Shown in pieces: positions 16,936-24,629 of a DNA stretch of 64,000 bases. A model generated the notes under the pieces. The model worked only from the letters and a program-made list of their open reading frames with translations, was not told where the DNA came from and ran no database searches. The stretch comes from Neisseria perflava (lineage in GTDB: Bacteria; Pseudomonadota; Gammaproteobacteria; Burkholderiales; Neisseriaceae), in the NCBI RefSeq assembly GCF_019334725.1, contig NZ_CP079818.1, positions 868,001 to 932,000 on the forward strand. Reading direction: 5' to 3'. Position 1 is the first letter of the stretch; the number at the start of each line of letters is the position of its first letter. A program made the position numbers and the translations under genes.

Positions 16936-17826
16936 TTATTGCTTCATCAGAAATTTTTTGATTGAGGCCGGAGTAAAACTGCTGAACACGCCGCCTGCAA
17001 CAATGATAACCATGCCGGCGGCTTCCTGCCAAGTGATTTTATCGCCGAAAAGCAGTACGCCGGATAGGGCGGAGAAAACGACGGTTAGGTAGGAAAGCGA
17101 GGCAACGGTAAATTTCTTCCCGACCTTATAGGCGCGGGTCATGGCCAATTGTGCAATCATGGCGGAGATGCCGATGCCGGCCAGATAGGGCAGGGAAGAC
17201 GCGGTCAGCGGATGCCAGCCGGTAAAGCAGCTCCAAATGGCGGACATAATCAGGCCGGTAAGCGACAGATAAAACACCACGCGCCAGCCCGGTTCGCCCA
17301 AAAGCGAGAGTTCGCGCACTTGCAAATACGCCCAGCCTGACATGGCGCCGCCTGCCAAACTGACCAGTGCGGCAAATTCTTGTCCGCCTTGAAAAGATGG
17401 GTTGAGCAACAGGATAACGCCGATAAAGCCCATAACCAAAATGGCTTGGGTATAAAGTGTAATTCGTTCTTTTAAAATGAAAAATGAAAAAATGGCAAGC
17501 CAGATGGAGGACGTGTAGTTGAGCGTGACGCCTGTTGCCAGCGGCAGATGTATGACGGAATAAAGCGTGCACATCATGGCAAGCGTGCCGATGACGCTGC
17601 GGTTGAGATGGGTTTTCCAATGCGGCGTGGAAAATGTGTTGCCTTGCGCTTTGGCCATGATGCCTAAGAACAGGGTGGAGACCAGCATGCGCCAAAAGAC
17701 CAGCTCGCCGCTGGAAAAGCCGAAATGTGTAGAGGCGGCTTTGACGGAGAGGTTCATGACGGTAAAGCCGAGCGCGGCAATAACCACCCATGCCGAGCCG
17801 AGCGGATCTTTTCTGATGGTTTCCAT
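16936..17826 (-). CDS. DMT-family (EamA) transporter
   Basis: 296-aa inner-membrane protein with ten predicted helices in two EamA repeats (about 10-140 and 155-290). Repeat ends read LPLATGVTLNYTSSIWLAIFSFFILKERIT and YKVGKKFTVASLSYLTVVFSALSGVLLFGDKIT, the usual 'glutamate/aspartate before Tx' signature of drug/metabolite exporters. Substrate unknown. First gene of a pair with the STAS-like gene. Confidence 0.85.
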   Translation of the reverse strand: METIRKDPLGSAWVVIAALGFTVMNLSVKAASTHFGFSSGELVFWRMLVSTLFLGIMAKAQGNTFSTPHWKTHLNRSVIGTLAMMCTLYSVIHLPLATGVTLNYTSSIWLAIFSFFILKERITLYTQAILVMGFIGVILLLNPSFQGGQEFAALVSLAGGAMSGWAYLQVRELSLLGEPGWRVVFYLSLTGLIMSAIWSCFTGWHPLTASSLPYLAGIGISAMIAQLAMTRAYKVGKKFTVASLSYLTVVFSALSGVLLFGDKITWQEAAGMVIIVAGGVFSSFTPASIKKFLMKQ

Positions 17827-17925
17827 TTGATGGGTATGTAAAGCGATTTTATTAATAAGAAAATATTATACAGGTCAATCAGGCCGTCTGAAAAATATCG
17901 TTGGGCTTCAACGGCCTTTTATTAG

Positions 17926-17946
17926 AAAATGAGAATTATTATTGAA
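17926..17946. promoter_or_regulatory. putative Fur box before the exported cupin gene
   Basis: AAAATGAGAATTATTATTG resembles a Fur operator (repeats of NATWAT). It starts 74 bp before the cupin gene start. By-eye match, not scored. Confidence 0.45.
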
Positions 17947-17999
17947 CAATGAAGTGGGTTTTTATAGAATGGGGGTTCTGTTTTTAAGAAAGGCTTGCC

Positions 18000-18347
18000 A
18001 TGAAAGTATCCAATATTTCTGCCGTATTGCTGTCCGCTTTGTTTTCCGTTGCCGTTTCTGCCGCGCCTTTGGGGGAGGTTTCTTCCGAAAACGGTAAGAT
18101 TTTCAGCGGCGAAAATTACATGGTCGTTAAGAAAGACATGAAGAAAGGGGAGCAGATTAAGCCGCACGATCATCCGGGTTTTAAAACGTTGATTTTTGCC
18201 GTTGGAAAAGGAAGCTTTGACGTGACGCTGAATCAGACTGAAAAACATACGGTCGGCGCAGGCTCGATTTTGCGGTTTGGCGGCGATGCAGTGATTGAGG
18301 CAGTTGCAACCGAAGATGCTGATGTGGCAATTACTTTGATTAAGTAA
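18000..18347 (+). CDS. exported single-domain cupin protein
   Basis: 115-aa protein with a signal peptide (MKVSNISAVLLSALFSVAVSAA) and a small cupin barrel. Metal-site residues of a Cupin_2 domain are partly present (KPHDHPGFKTLIFAVGKGSFDV gives HxH; a second motif around AGSILRFGGDAVIEAVA lacks the usual histidine). Periplasmic location follows from the leader. A Fur-like box upstream suggests iron control. Ribosome site AAGAAAGG. Enzymatic activity, if any, cannot be inferred. Confidence 0.7.
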   Translation: MKVSNISAVLLSALFSVAVSAAPLGEVSSENGKIFSGENYMVVKKDMKKGEQIKPHDHPGFKTLIFAVGKGSFDVTLNQTEKHTVGAGSILRFGGDAVIEAVATEDADVAITLIK

Positions 18348-18362
18348 ACCGATAGATAATAA

Positions 18363-18397
18363 AAGGCCGTCTGAAAAATGATGTTTCAGACGGCCTT
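18363..18397. terminator. bidirectional uptake-sequence terminator, cupin/CPBP
   Basis: AAGGCCGTCTGAAA at 18363-18376 pairs with 18384-18397 between convergent genes. Confidence 0.8.
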
Positions 18398-18420
18398 GTT
18401 TATTCATACAACCGTTGCCA

Positions 18421-19173
18421 TTAAGCGCAAATCAAATAGATGAAGCCGGAGCCGAAGATATCTGCCAAGGCGTGAATCAGGAAAAACGGCAGCAGGTTTT
18501 TGACTTTGTATTTGTAGAAGAAGTAGTACATCAAGCCGAAAACAACGCCGATAACGGTCGCCCAAAGCATGCCTTGGTAAGTATGGAAGGAGACGCGAAC
18601 CAAGGTCGAATAGGCCAATGCTTGCCATTTGTATTTGTCTTCCACGCAGGTTAAAAGGCCGAGGAAACAGAATTCTTCGTAAAAGCCGTTTAAAAGGCCG
18701 TAGAGGATGGCCATCGGCGCAAGGGCGGCGAATTTGTCGAAGATGGATAATGGTTTGATGTATTGGAATATTTCAGTGGTAAAGTAATTGTAGCCGCCGC
18801 TTAACGAAGTCACCGCATCGGCGGTCAGACCCATCAGGATAAAAATTACAGGCGTCCAAAACAATACGCCTAAATTAAAGCGAATCGGCAATTGTTTGAA
18901 GTCGAAACGGCGAATAATGAGGTAAATCAGAGCAATAGCAAGCAGCGTCAACTGCAGGCTCATGTTTTCCGAATAAGCCACGCCGGTTACCGCAGTATCG
19001 CGCACTTCTTCGGTAGCAGCAGCTGTTTCCACTTGCGGCATCAGGCTGGCGATATAAAGTTGGGTAGAACGGTAGGCAAATTGACCGAACAGGATGGCGG
19101 TAACAATCAGCATGTCAAACCAGCGCAGATGGCGCAAAGGCTCTTTAGGGCGGATAGCGGCGAGCATGCTCAT
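18421..19173 (-). CDS. CPBP-family intramembrane metalloprotease
   Basis: 250-aa polytopic protein of the CAAX-protease/bacteriocin-processing (ABI) family. The motifs are clear: GFYEEFCFLG (paired Glu), RVSFHTYQG (His) and IHALADIFG (His with Asp). About six to eight membrane segments. Related proteins cleave or modify membrane substrates; the target here is unknown. Start MSMLAAIRP at 19173 follows AGAGGAG; the frame is open further upstream to 19230 without a ribosome site. Confidence 0.85.
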   Translation of the reverse strand: MSMLAAIRPKEPLRHLRWFDMLIVTAILFGQFAYRSTQLYIASLMPQVETAAATEEVRDTAVTGVAYSENMSLQLTLLAIALIYLIIRRFDFKQLPIRFNLGVLFWTPVIFILMGLTADAVTSLSGGYNYFTTEIFQYIKPLSIFDKFAALAPMAILYGLLNGFYEEFCFLGLLTCVEDKYKWQALAYSTLVRVSFHTYQGMLWATVIGVVFGLMYYFFYKYKVKNLLPFFLIHALADIFGSGFIYLICA

Positions 19174-19379
19174 AATTCTCCTCTTTACTCTAATTAAATG
19201 GCAGTGCGCAATAGTTACATAAACATACAAAAATCGTCAACAATTATCGTAATAAAACATGAATTAAAAATCAGGCTGTTTCAGACGGCCTGAAGCGCTT
19301 CTAAAATGCCGTATTTTCAGAAGGGTTTATCTTCAAAAATATGGCATAATCACTTTATTGCAAACTAAGGAATCTTATC

Positions 19380-19778
19380 GTGAGTATTTCTCTGTCCCAA
19401 TATCTGCTGTACCTGCAATATATGTTGGCAGGTATCGCCATGACTGTAGTTTTCGGTGCCGTATATCTGCGGATTACCCCCGCCGAAGAATTGCGCCTGA
19501 TTAAAAACGGCAACCTTGCCTGCGCCTTATCGTTTGGCGGCGCGTTGGTCGGTTTCTGTCTGACGCTTGCCTCAAGCATTGCACACAGCGTCAGCTTCAT
19601 CGATTTTATCCTGTGGGGACTTGCCGCAGCAGTGATTCAGATTTTTGTCTATTTCGCTGCAACAATGATGATTAAAGACGCTACCCCAGAACTTATCGGC
19701 AACAATGTCGCCGTCGGCGCGCTGTTTGGTGCAGTGTCCATCTCGATCGGCATTTTGAATGCGGCTTGCTTGACTTGA
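19380..19778 (+). CDS. DUF350 membrane protein
   Basis: 132-aa inner-membrane protein with four predicted helices in two repeats (about 12-32, 48-70, 78-96, 108-130), characteristic of DUF350 (YjfL-type): GIAMTVVFGAVYLRITPAEELRLIKNGNLACALSFGGALVGFCLTLAS. The start is GTG at 19380, preceded by AAGGAA. DUF350 genes are often neighbours of SPFH, DUF4178 and SpeD genes in other bacteria; those lie 1.5-5 kb downstream here, separated by an outer-membrane gene on the other strand. No catalytic residues. Confidence 0.8.
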   Translation: MSISLSQYLLYLQYMLAGIAMTVVFGAVYLRITPAEELRLIKNGNLACALSFGGALVGFCLTLASSIAHSVSFIDFILWGLAAAVIQIFVYFAATMMIKDATPELIGNNVAVGALFGAVSISIGILNAACLT

Positions 19779-19918
19779 TTTTGATGGTCGGTTGGATAGC
19801 AAAAGATGTGCTGATCCTGACTCCTGCCTGGAGAAATTATCGGTAGATTTTTTTGACTGATAATGGCTTATGCCTGATGGTATTGGCGTTATAGTGAAAT
19901 TCTGAAAGTATCAAAAAA

Positions 19919-19952
19919 TTCAGACGGCCTGTTATATACAAGGCCGTCTGAA
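19919..19952. terminator. uptake-sequence inverted pair after the barrel gene
   Basis: TTCAGACGGCCT (19919-19930) and AGGCCGTCTGAA (19941-19952) flank a 10-nt loop just beyond the stop of the minus-strand outer-membrane gene. Confidence 0.65.
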
Positions 19953-19979
19953 ACGTTTTAACTACTTAAACTCATCAAA

Positions 19980-20822
19980 TTAGAAAGAGTATTGCAATCT
20001 TATGCCCGCTTCGTGGGTGTGGTTTTTAGGTTCTATAGATCCCAATCCATATGAGTCATACTCTTCCGTAACGGTAAGGTTCGATTCTTTAACTTTCCAG
20101 CCGCGATAGAATGGAGTGAGGCTGATTTTGGAGCCGTTAGCGAATTTTTTAGATATAGGCACTTCAACCTCAATCCCTTGTCCGCCGCCTTGTTTCATTC
20201 GGGTTTCTACCTGGTCGGGTTCGTAAGAATATTGGCGGCCTTTTACGGCACGATTGTAGGCAATGCGGGGAGATATCTCAAAGTTTGCAGGAAGGGCGAT
20301 ATTTACTCCGGTATTGATTTGCGCATATGTAGTTCGGTTTTTGCGGTCATAATCATTTGGATCAATGCGGCTGCTTAAGTCTCTCAGAACGCGGTGTCCC
20401 AAGCCGGCTCCGGCAGTAATGCTAAAGCGATCGTTAATCGGGAGTGTATATTCGTATAAGGCACGGATATCGTATGCGCGGCGTGGTGCATTTTTGAGTG
20501 TGGCTGAGCCATAACTTGCTGAATCGTCGATATAATCCTCAGTTATATATTGTACGCTTCCCGTGTAATCTGTTTTACCGCGCGAATAACGGCCTTCTAA
20601 TTTTGCCGCATGGCGATCGTTGAAACGGTATTTTACGCCGGCATTAATAGACCATAAGTTGCCTTTTTGCTGCATTAAGCGACTACCATCTTTTTCGTAT
20701 TCGCGATAGGTCTCGTTGTAATATTCGCTACCAACGGTAAATTCAACAGGGCGGGCAGCCTGTGTACTTACGGCAGCAGAGAGTGCTAACACTGCAAAAC
20801 AGAAATGAGCAGAATTTTTCAT
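19980..20822 (-). CDS. outer-membrane beta-barrel protein
   Basis: 280-aa protein with a signal peptide (MKNSAHFCFAVLALSAAVSTQAA) and a series of amphipathic strands with aromatic girdles (KYRFNDRHAAKLEGRYSRGKTDYTG, RAYDIRALYEYTLPINDRFSITAGAGLG), ending LQYSF, a C-terminal Phe expected for barrel insertion. Probably an 8-12-stranded barrel. I do not recognise a named family; it is not an Opa or OmpA type (no OmpA_C domain). Start at 20822 with AGGAA upstream; the frame opens further at 20867 without support. It interrupts the DUF350/SPFH neighbourhood on the opposite strand. Confidence 0.75.
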   Translation of the reverse strand: MKNSAHFCFAVLALSAAVSTQAARPVEFTVGSEYYNETYREYEKDGSRLMQQKGNLWSINAGVKYRFNDRHAAKLEGRYSRGKTDYTGSVQYITEDYIDDSASYGSATLKNAPRRAYDIRALYEYTLPINDRFSITAGAGLGHRVLRDLSSRIDPNDYDRKNRTTYAQINTGVNIALPANFEISPRIAYNRAVKGRQYSYEPDQVETRMKQGGGQGIEVEVPISKKFANGSKISLTPFYRGWKVKESNLTVTEEYDSYGLGSIEPKNHTHEAGIRLQYSF

Positions 20823-21228
20823 ATAAATTCCTTTTACTTTATGAAAGCCAATGTGATAATTTGACAATACATCATGATGAATTTCTAGGATTTGGTAAAT
20901 ATTAACAGGTGTAGTGAACGCTTGGTATAGTGTTTAATGATTTTCTACCTGTATTTGTCTTTTTTATGATATAGCGCAGGTAAAAGCAGAAAAATAGTGT
21001 AAAACAGAGTCTGCATGAATTTTAATGATATGTTAATGTTTCTGGGTCGGCTAGTGGGTTTAACACTAAAAATAGATAGAGCAACCCACTCTATTCCCAT
21101 GCATAAAGACATTTTGAATGTTTATATCATATGACATTCTATTTATATAAAATAAGCGATATAACCGACTAGGCAAATTGACCTGACTGCCCATAAGTTA
21201 TCCCTTCTTCTTCAAATAAGGAACTGCG
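20823..21228. other. AT-rich divergent intergenic region
   Basis: About 400 bp without a gene between the barrel gene (minus) and the SPFH gene (plus). Visible in it: an 8-bp inverted repeat AGTGGGTT (21053-21060) / AACCCACT (21083-21090). I could not assign promoters with confidence. It has no uptake sequence, unlike most gaps here. Confidence 0.5.
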
Positions 21229-22242
21229 ATGTTCAACTTTATCAAGAAACAGTTTATCGACGTTATTCAATGGCCGAATCCCGATGACAGCCTGCTGATG
21301 TGGCGTTTTCCGATTGCCGATGAGGAGATCCAAAACGGTGCGAGCCTGACTGTGCGTGAGGCGCAGATGGCGATGTTTGTCGATGAAGGCGTAACCGCCG
21401 ACGTGTTCGGTCCGGGGCGTTATACGCTAAATACGCAAACGTTGCCTGTGCTGACCAACTTGAAAAACTGGGACAAGCTTTTTGAGTCTCCGTTTAAATC
21501 GGATGTTTACTTTTTCAATACCAAACAACAGCTTGCACGTAAATGGGGTACATCCCAACCTGTTACCGTGCGCGATGCCGAGTTTGGCGCGGTGCAACTG
21601 CGTTCGTTCGGTATGTATTCTTACCGCATCAGCGATCCGGCAAAATTCTTTAAAGAAGTCAGCGGTGTGGCGGCGCAATACAGCGGCGTAGACTTGGAAA
21701 ACCAACTGCGCAATATCGCAGTCACCCAGTTGGCGGCCGCGTTCGGCAGCTCCGGTATCCCATTCTTGGATATGGCGGCGAACCAAGTTTTGCTGTCGCA
21801 AAAAATCGGCGAATTGCTTGGCGCGGAATTTGCCAAGCTGGGTTTGGCACTGGAAAACTTCACTGTTGAAAGCATTACTTTGCCCGCGTCTATTCAGGCT
21901 GCGTTGGATAAGAAAATTTCGATGGGTGTTATCGGCGATTTGGGACGCTACACCCAATATCAAACCGCCGAATCTATTCCGCTTGCGGCACAAAATGAAG
22001 GCGGACTTGCCGGAATCGGTGCAGGTTTGGGCGTAGGTGCCGGTATTGGTCAGGCGATGGCGGGTGCCATGGCTGGCATGATGCAGCCGAATGCGCAACA
22101 GGCTCAGCAAAATGCTCAGCCGGTTGCCGAAGATCCGCAGGCTAAATTGGTGAAACTCAAGTCTTTGCTGGATGGCGGTTTGATTTCGCAAGAAGATTTT
22201 GACAAAGCCAAGGCTGAAGTGTTGAAACAGCTGATTGGTTGA
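21229..22242 (+). CDS. SPFH/Band-7 protein with C-terminal SHOCT domain (YdjI-like)
   Basis: 337-aa protein. The N-terminal two thirds match the 'virion core protein'/YdjI branch of SPFH proteins: FIKKQFIDVIQWPNPDDSLLMWRFP, EAQMAMFVDEGVTADVFGPGRYTL, then a coiled-coil-like segment with NFTVESITLPASIQAALDKK. A Gly/Ala-rich linker (about 260-290, IGAGLGVGAGIGQAMAGAMAGMM) leads to a SHOCT oligomerisation motif (LVKLKSLLDGGLISQEDFDKAKAEVL). SPFH proteins scaffold membrane microdomains; no transmembrane helix is clear, so association may be peripheral. First gene of a run with the DUF4178-type, 48-aa and speD genes. Confidence 0.85.
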   Translation: MFNFIKKQFIDVIQWPNPDDSLLMWRFPIADEEIQNGASLTVREAQMAMFVDEGVTADVFGPGRYTLNTQTLPVLTNLKNWDKLFESPFKSDVYFFNTKQQLARKWGTSQPVTVRDAEFGAVQLRSFGMYSYRISDPAKFFKEVSGVAAQYSGVDLENQLRNIAVTQLAAAFGSSGIPFLDMAANQVLLSQKIGELLGAEFAKLGLALENFTVESITLPASIQAALDKKISMGVIGDLGRYTQYQTAESIPLAAQNEGGLAGIGAGLGVGAGIGQAMAGAMAGMMQPNAQQAQQNAQPVAEDPQAKLVKLKSLLDGGLISQEDFDKAKAEVLKQLIG

Positions 22243-22248
22243 TCAATT

Positions 22249-22321
22249 GAAGGCCGTCTGAAAAATATCATTCAAAAGAAGCGTTGAGCTGCTTCTATGA
22301 AAAGGTTTCAGACGGCCTTTC
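22249..22321. terminator. long uptake-sequence inverted pair after the SPFH gene
   Basis: AAGGCCGTCTGAAA (from 22249) and its complement ending near 22320 flank about 45 nt that contain a smaller GAAGCG..GCTTC stem. A partial terminator between the SPFH and DUF4178-type genes. Confidence 0.5.
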
Positions 22322-22403
22322 AAATGATTTGATTAAGCCTGTCCGACTTCAAAAACGTTAAGGCCGTCTGAAACACTCCAACCCATTCTGAAAAAGCAAA
22401 CCC

Positions 22404-23924
22404 ATGTCTCAAACTCCTTTCTTCAAAACCGACTGCCCAAGCTGCGGAGCACCTGTCGAGGCGCATTCTGCTTCTGCCGTGACGCTGGTGTGCGGCTATT
22501 GCAACAGCATGCTGGTGCGGCAAGATAACGGCGTTGTCGACTCCGGCCGCGATTCCGCGTTGCTGGAAGATTTTAGTCCGCTGCAAATCGGAACCAGCGG
22601 TACATTTGTCGCACAACGCTTTACCTTGGTCGGACGGCTTCAGGTGCAGTACGACGATGGCGCGTGGAACGAATGGTATGCGCTGTTTGACGACGGCAGG
22701 GCCGGTTGGCTTTCTGAGGCGGGCGATTTGTATGTGATGACCATGCCGGTCGAAATCGATAGTCCGCCGAGATTTGAAGACACGCGAGCCGGGTTTAGCG
22801 AGCTGATTTTTCAAGATAAACGCTATATTGCCTCCGATGTCCGCAACATCAGCTTGAAACATGCGGCCGCGCAGGGTGAGTTGCCGTTTGTTTTGAAAGA
22901 GGATACAGAAAATCGGGTTTCCGACTGGCGTTGCGAAAACCTTTTCATCACGCTCGATTACAGCAGCGAAACACCTGAAGCCTTCTTCGGGCGGATGGTA
23001 AACCTAGATGATTTGAAGCTGGAAAACACCCGCAGCGAAGACGAAATCAAAGAAAGCGCAGGCCGTCTGAAAGGCAGTATTTCCTCAGAAAACTGTCCCA
23101 ACTGCGGCTCGTCCGTCCACTGGGTCAACGGCCTCACCGCCCATCTCAACTGCCCAAGCTGCGGCAGCGAATTGGCAATCGGCAAAGACAAAGCCGAACT
23201 CATTACCGCCAACGCCATGCGAACGGCGCAGCAAAGCCTGTTTACCCTGCCCGTCGGCAGACAAGGCCGTCTGAAAAATCGCGAATTTTACGTTATGGGC
23301 GCAGTCAGATACGCCGAAACAGACGCGCAGGAAACATTTGAAAACCTGTTCAGCGGCCTCAACCGTACGCTCACGCCCGAAGGGCAATGGACGGAGTATC
23401 TGCTTTACAACCCTACACAGGGTTTCTTATGGTTGGTTGAATCTGATGAAGGTTGGAATATTTCCGAAACCTTGAACGATTGGCCGCGCCTCGACCGCAA
23501 CCGCCAACCGCAAGGCTATGGCAAACTTTATGACTATGGCGGACAGGTCAAGGTTGCCAGCGGAGCGTTTTATTGGCGTGTCCGAAACGGTGATTTGAAC
23601 TATTACAGCGATTACCGAGACGGACAAAGCCGTAAGATTGGCTCCGAACTAAACAGTCACGAAATGGCATGGACTAGAAGTGCCCCAATTGCTTATCGGG
23701 AAATTGCAGATGCGTTTAATCTGACCAGCCAAGCTCCGCATTACACTGCAAACATGGCGGCGGACGGCATTGATAAATCATTAAGAATGATAATGACCGC
23801 CATCTTGGTTGTCGTCAACCTCCCTGCGCTTTTGACCGGCGACAGTTCTGCTGCACTTACCGTCATCTTTGTAGGATGCTGGTTGTTGTGGAGCATGGGT
23901 AAAAAAGACGAGGACGAGGATTAA
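22404..23924 (+). CDS. DUF4178-type protein with two zinc ribbons
   Basis: 506-aa protein with a duplicated layout. A zinc ribbon CPSCGAP...CGYCNS (residues 11-36) is followed by a DUF4178-like beta domain (about 55-185, FTLVGRLQVQYDDGAWNEWYALFDDGRAGWLSEA). A second ribbon CPNCGSS...CPSCGSE (about 232-258) is followed by a second such domain (about 280-440, GQWTEYLLYNPTQGFLWLVESDEGW). A C-terminal membrane segment (about 458-495) ends in an acidic KKDEDED tail. This suggests a membrane-tethered cytoplasmic protein. The biochemical function of DUF4178 is not known. One bp before the 48-aa gene, so the operon continues. Confidence 0.8.
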   Translation: MSQTPFFKTDCPSCGAPVEAHSASAVTLVCGYCNSMLVRQDNGVVDSGRDSALLEDFSPLQIGTSGTFVAQRFTLVGRLQVQYDDGAWNEWYALFDDGRAGWLSEAGDLYVMTMPVEIDSPPRFEDTRAGFSELIFQDKRYIASDVRNISLKHAAAQGELPFVLKEDTENRVSDWRCENLFITLDYSSETPEAFFGRMVNLDDLKLENTRSEDEIKESAGRLKGSISSENCPNCGSSVHWVNGLTAHLNCPSCGSELAIGKDKAELITANAMRTAQQSLFTLPVGRQGRLKNREFYVMGAVRYAETDAQETFENLFSGLNRTLTPEGQWTEYLLYNPTQGFLWLVESDEGWNISETLNDWPRLDRNRQPQGYGKLYDYGGQVKVASGAFYWRVRNGDLNYYSDYRDGQSRKIGSELNSHEMAWTRSAPIAYREIADAFNLTSQAPHYTANMAADGIDKSLRMIMTAILVVVNLPALLTGDSSAALTVIFVGCWLLWSMGKKDEDED

Positions 23925-23925
23925 T

Positions 23926-24072
23926 ATGTCAAGAATCACTTACATCATTTTCAGCACCATCATCATCGTCATCTCCATGATCATCAGCTACGGCTCTTCC
24001 GACTCCGACGGCTCGCGTATGCACTCCGGCGGCTATTACGGCGGCAGCGGTTATTCCGGAGGCCATAAATGA
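23926..24072 (+). CDS. 48-aa membrane peptide with Gly/Tyr/His-rich tail
   Basis: Starts ATG one base after the DUF4178-type stop and ends with a TGA overlapping the speD start (ATGA), so translation is probably coupled at both ends. An N-terminal hydrophobic helix (ITYIIFSTIIIVISMIISYG) is followed by SSDSDGSRMHSGGYYGGSGYSGGHK, rich in Gly, Ser, Tyr and His. A single-pass anchor with a short exposed tail is likely. Too small and low in complexity to assign to a family; position between DUF4178-type and SpeD genes is the main clue. Confidence 0.75.
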   Translation: MSRITYIIFSTIIIVISMIISYGSSDSDGSRMHSGGYYGGSGYSGGHK

Positions 24073-24431
24073 CCCATGCACCCGGTAATCATGGCCTATT
24101 GGACTTATACGGTTGCGACGAAGCCATCTTAAAAGATGAAGGCCGTCTGAAAACCGCTTTGGCAGCTGCTGCACAAGCCGCAGAAGCCACCATATTAACC
24201 GAACATTTCCACACCTTCGGCGGCGCAGGCGGCGTAACCGGCGTTTTACTGCTCGCCGAGTCCCATATCAGTATCCACACTTGGCCGGAACACCGCTTCG
24301 CCGCCATTGATGCATTTATCTGCGGCGGCATGAAATTGGAAAAAGTGAAGGAAATCTTGTGCAGGGAGTTGGCGGCGGAACGGGTGGATTGGACGGTTGT
24401 AAATAGAGGCAGTGATTTGACTTTATTTTAG
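24069..24431 (+). CDS. speD: S-adenosylmethionine decarboxylase proenzyme (prokaryotic SpeD)
   Basis: Makes decarboxylated SAM, the aminopropyl donor for spermidine synthesis. The 120-aa proenzyme has the self-cleavage site in LLAESHISIHTWPEH (cleaved before the Ser, giving a pyruvoyl group) and the conserved FHxFGGAGGVTGVLLL segment, and ends normally. This is the small class 1B form. Overlaps the 48-aa gene by 4 bp. No aminopropyltransferase (speE) gene is in the window, so either it is elsewhere or the product has another use. An uptake sequence lies inside the coding region (near 24142). Confidence 0.92.
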   Translation: MTHAPGNHGLLDLYGCDEAILKDEGRLKTALAAAAQAAEATILTEHFHTFGGAGGVTGVLLLAESHISIHTWPEHRFAAIDAFICGGMKLEKVKEILCRELAAERVDWTVVNRGSDLTLF

Positions 24432-24602
24432 TTTTATCAATATTGGCAAGAGGGGCAAAAGTTCAACGCCAAGCATACGCCATTTGATATTTCAGGAGAT
24501 GTTAATTTATTGCTGGTTAAGTGTTATCGGTTCTATAACATGAAGGCATTTGGAAATAATGGGTATCTTACAGAGAAAAGGGTGTATGACTTGCTTTCCT
24601 AA
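24432..24602 (+). pseudogene. possible gene remnant between speD and the oxidoreductase
   Basis: After the speD TAG the same frame stays open for 56 codons to TAA at 24600-24602, reading FYQYWQEGQKF...DISGDVNLLLVKCYRFYNMKAF...EKRVYDLLS. It has no proper start; the only ATG would give 20 residues. Composition is protein-like and more AT-rich than the neighbours. It may be the tail of a lost gene. I do not recognise it, and chance cannot be excluded. Confidence 0.3.
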
Positions 24603-24629
24603 AAAAATACTGAAAAGCAATAATTTATT

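Noticed and set aside
20823..21228. Small gene or RNA in the AT-rich gap
   Set aside because: Only one short inverted repeat was found; no convincing frame, promoter pair or known RNA motif.
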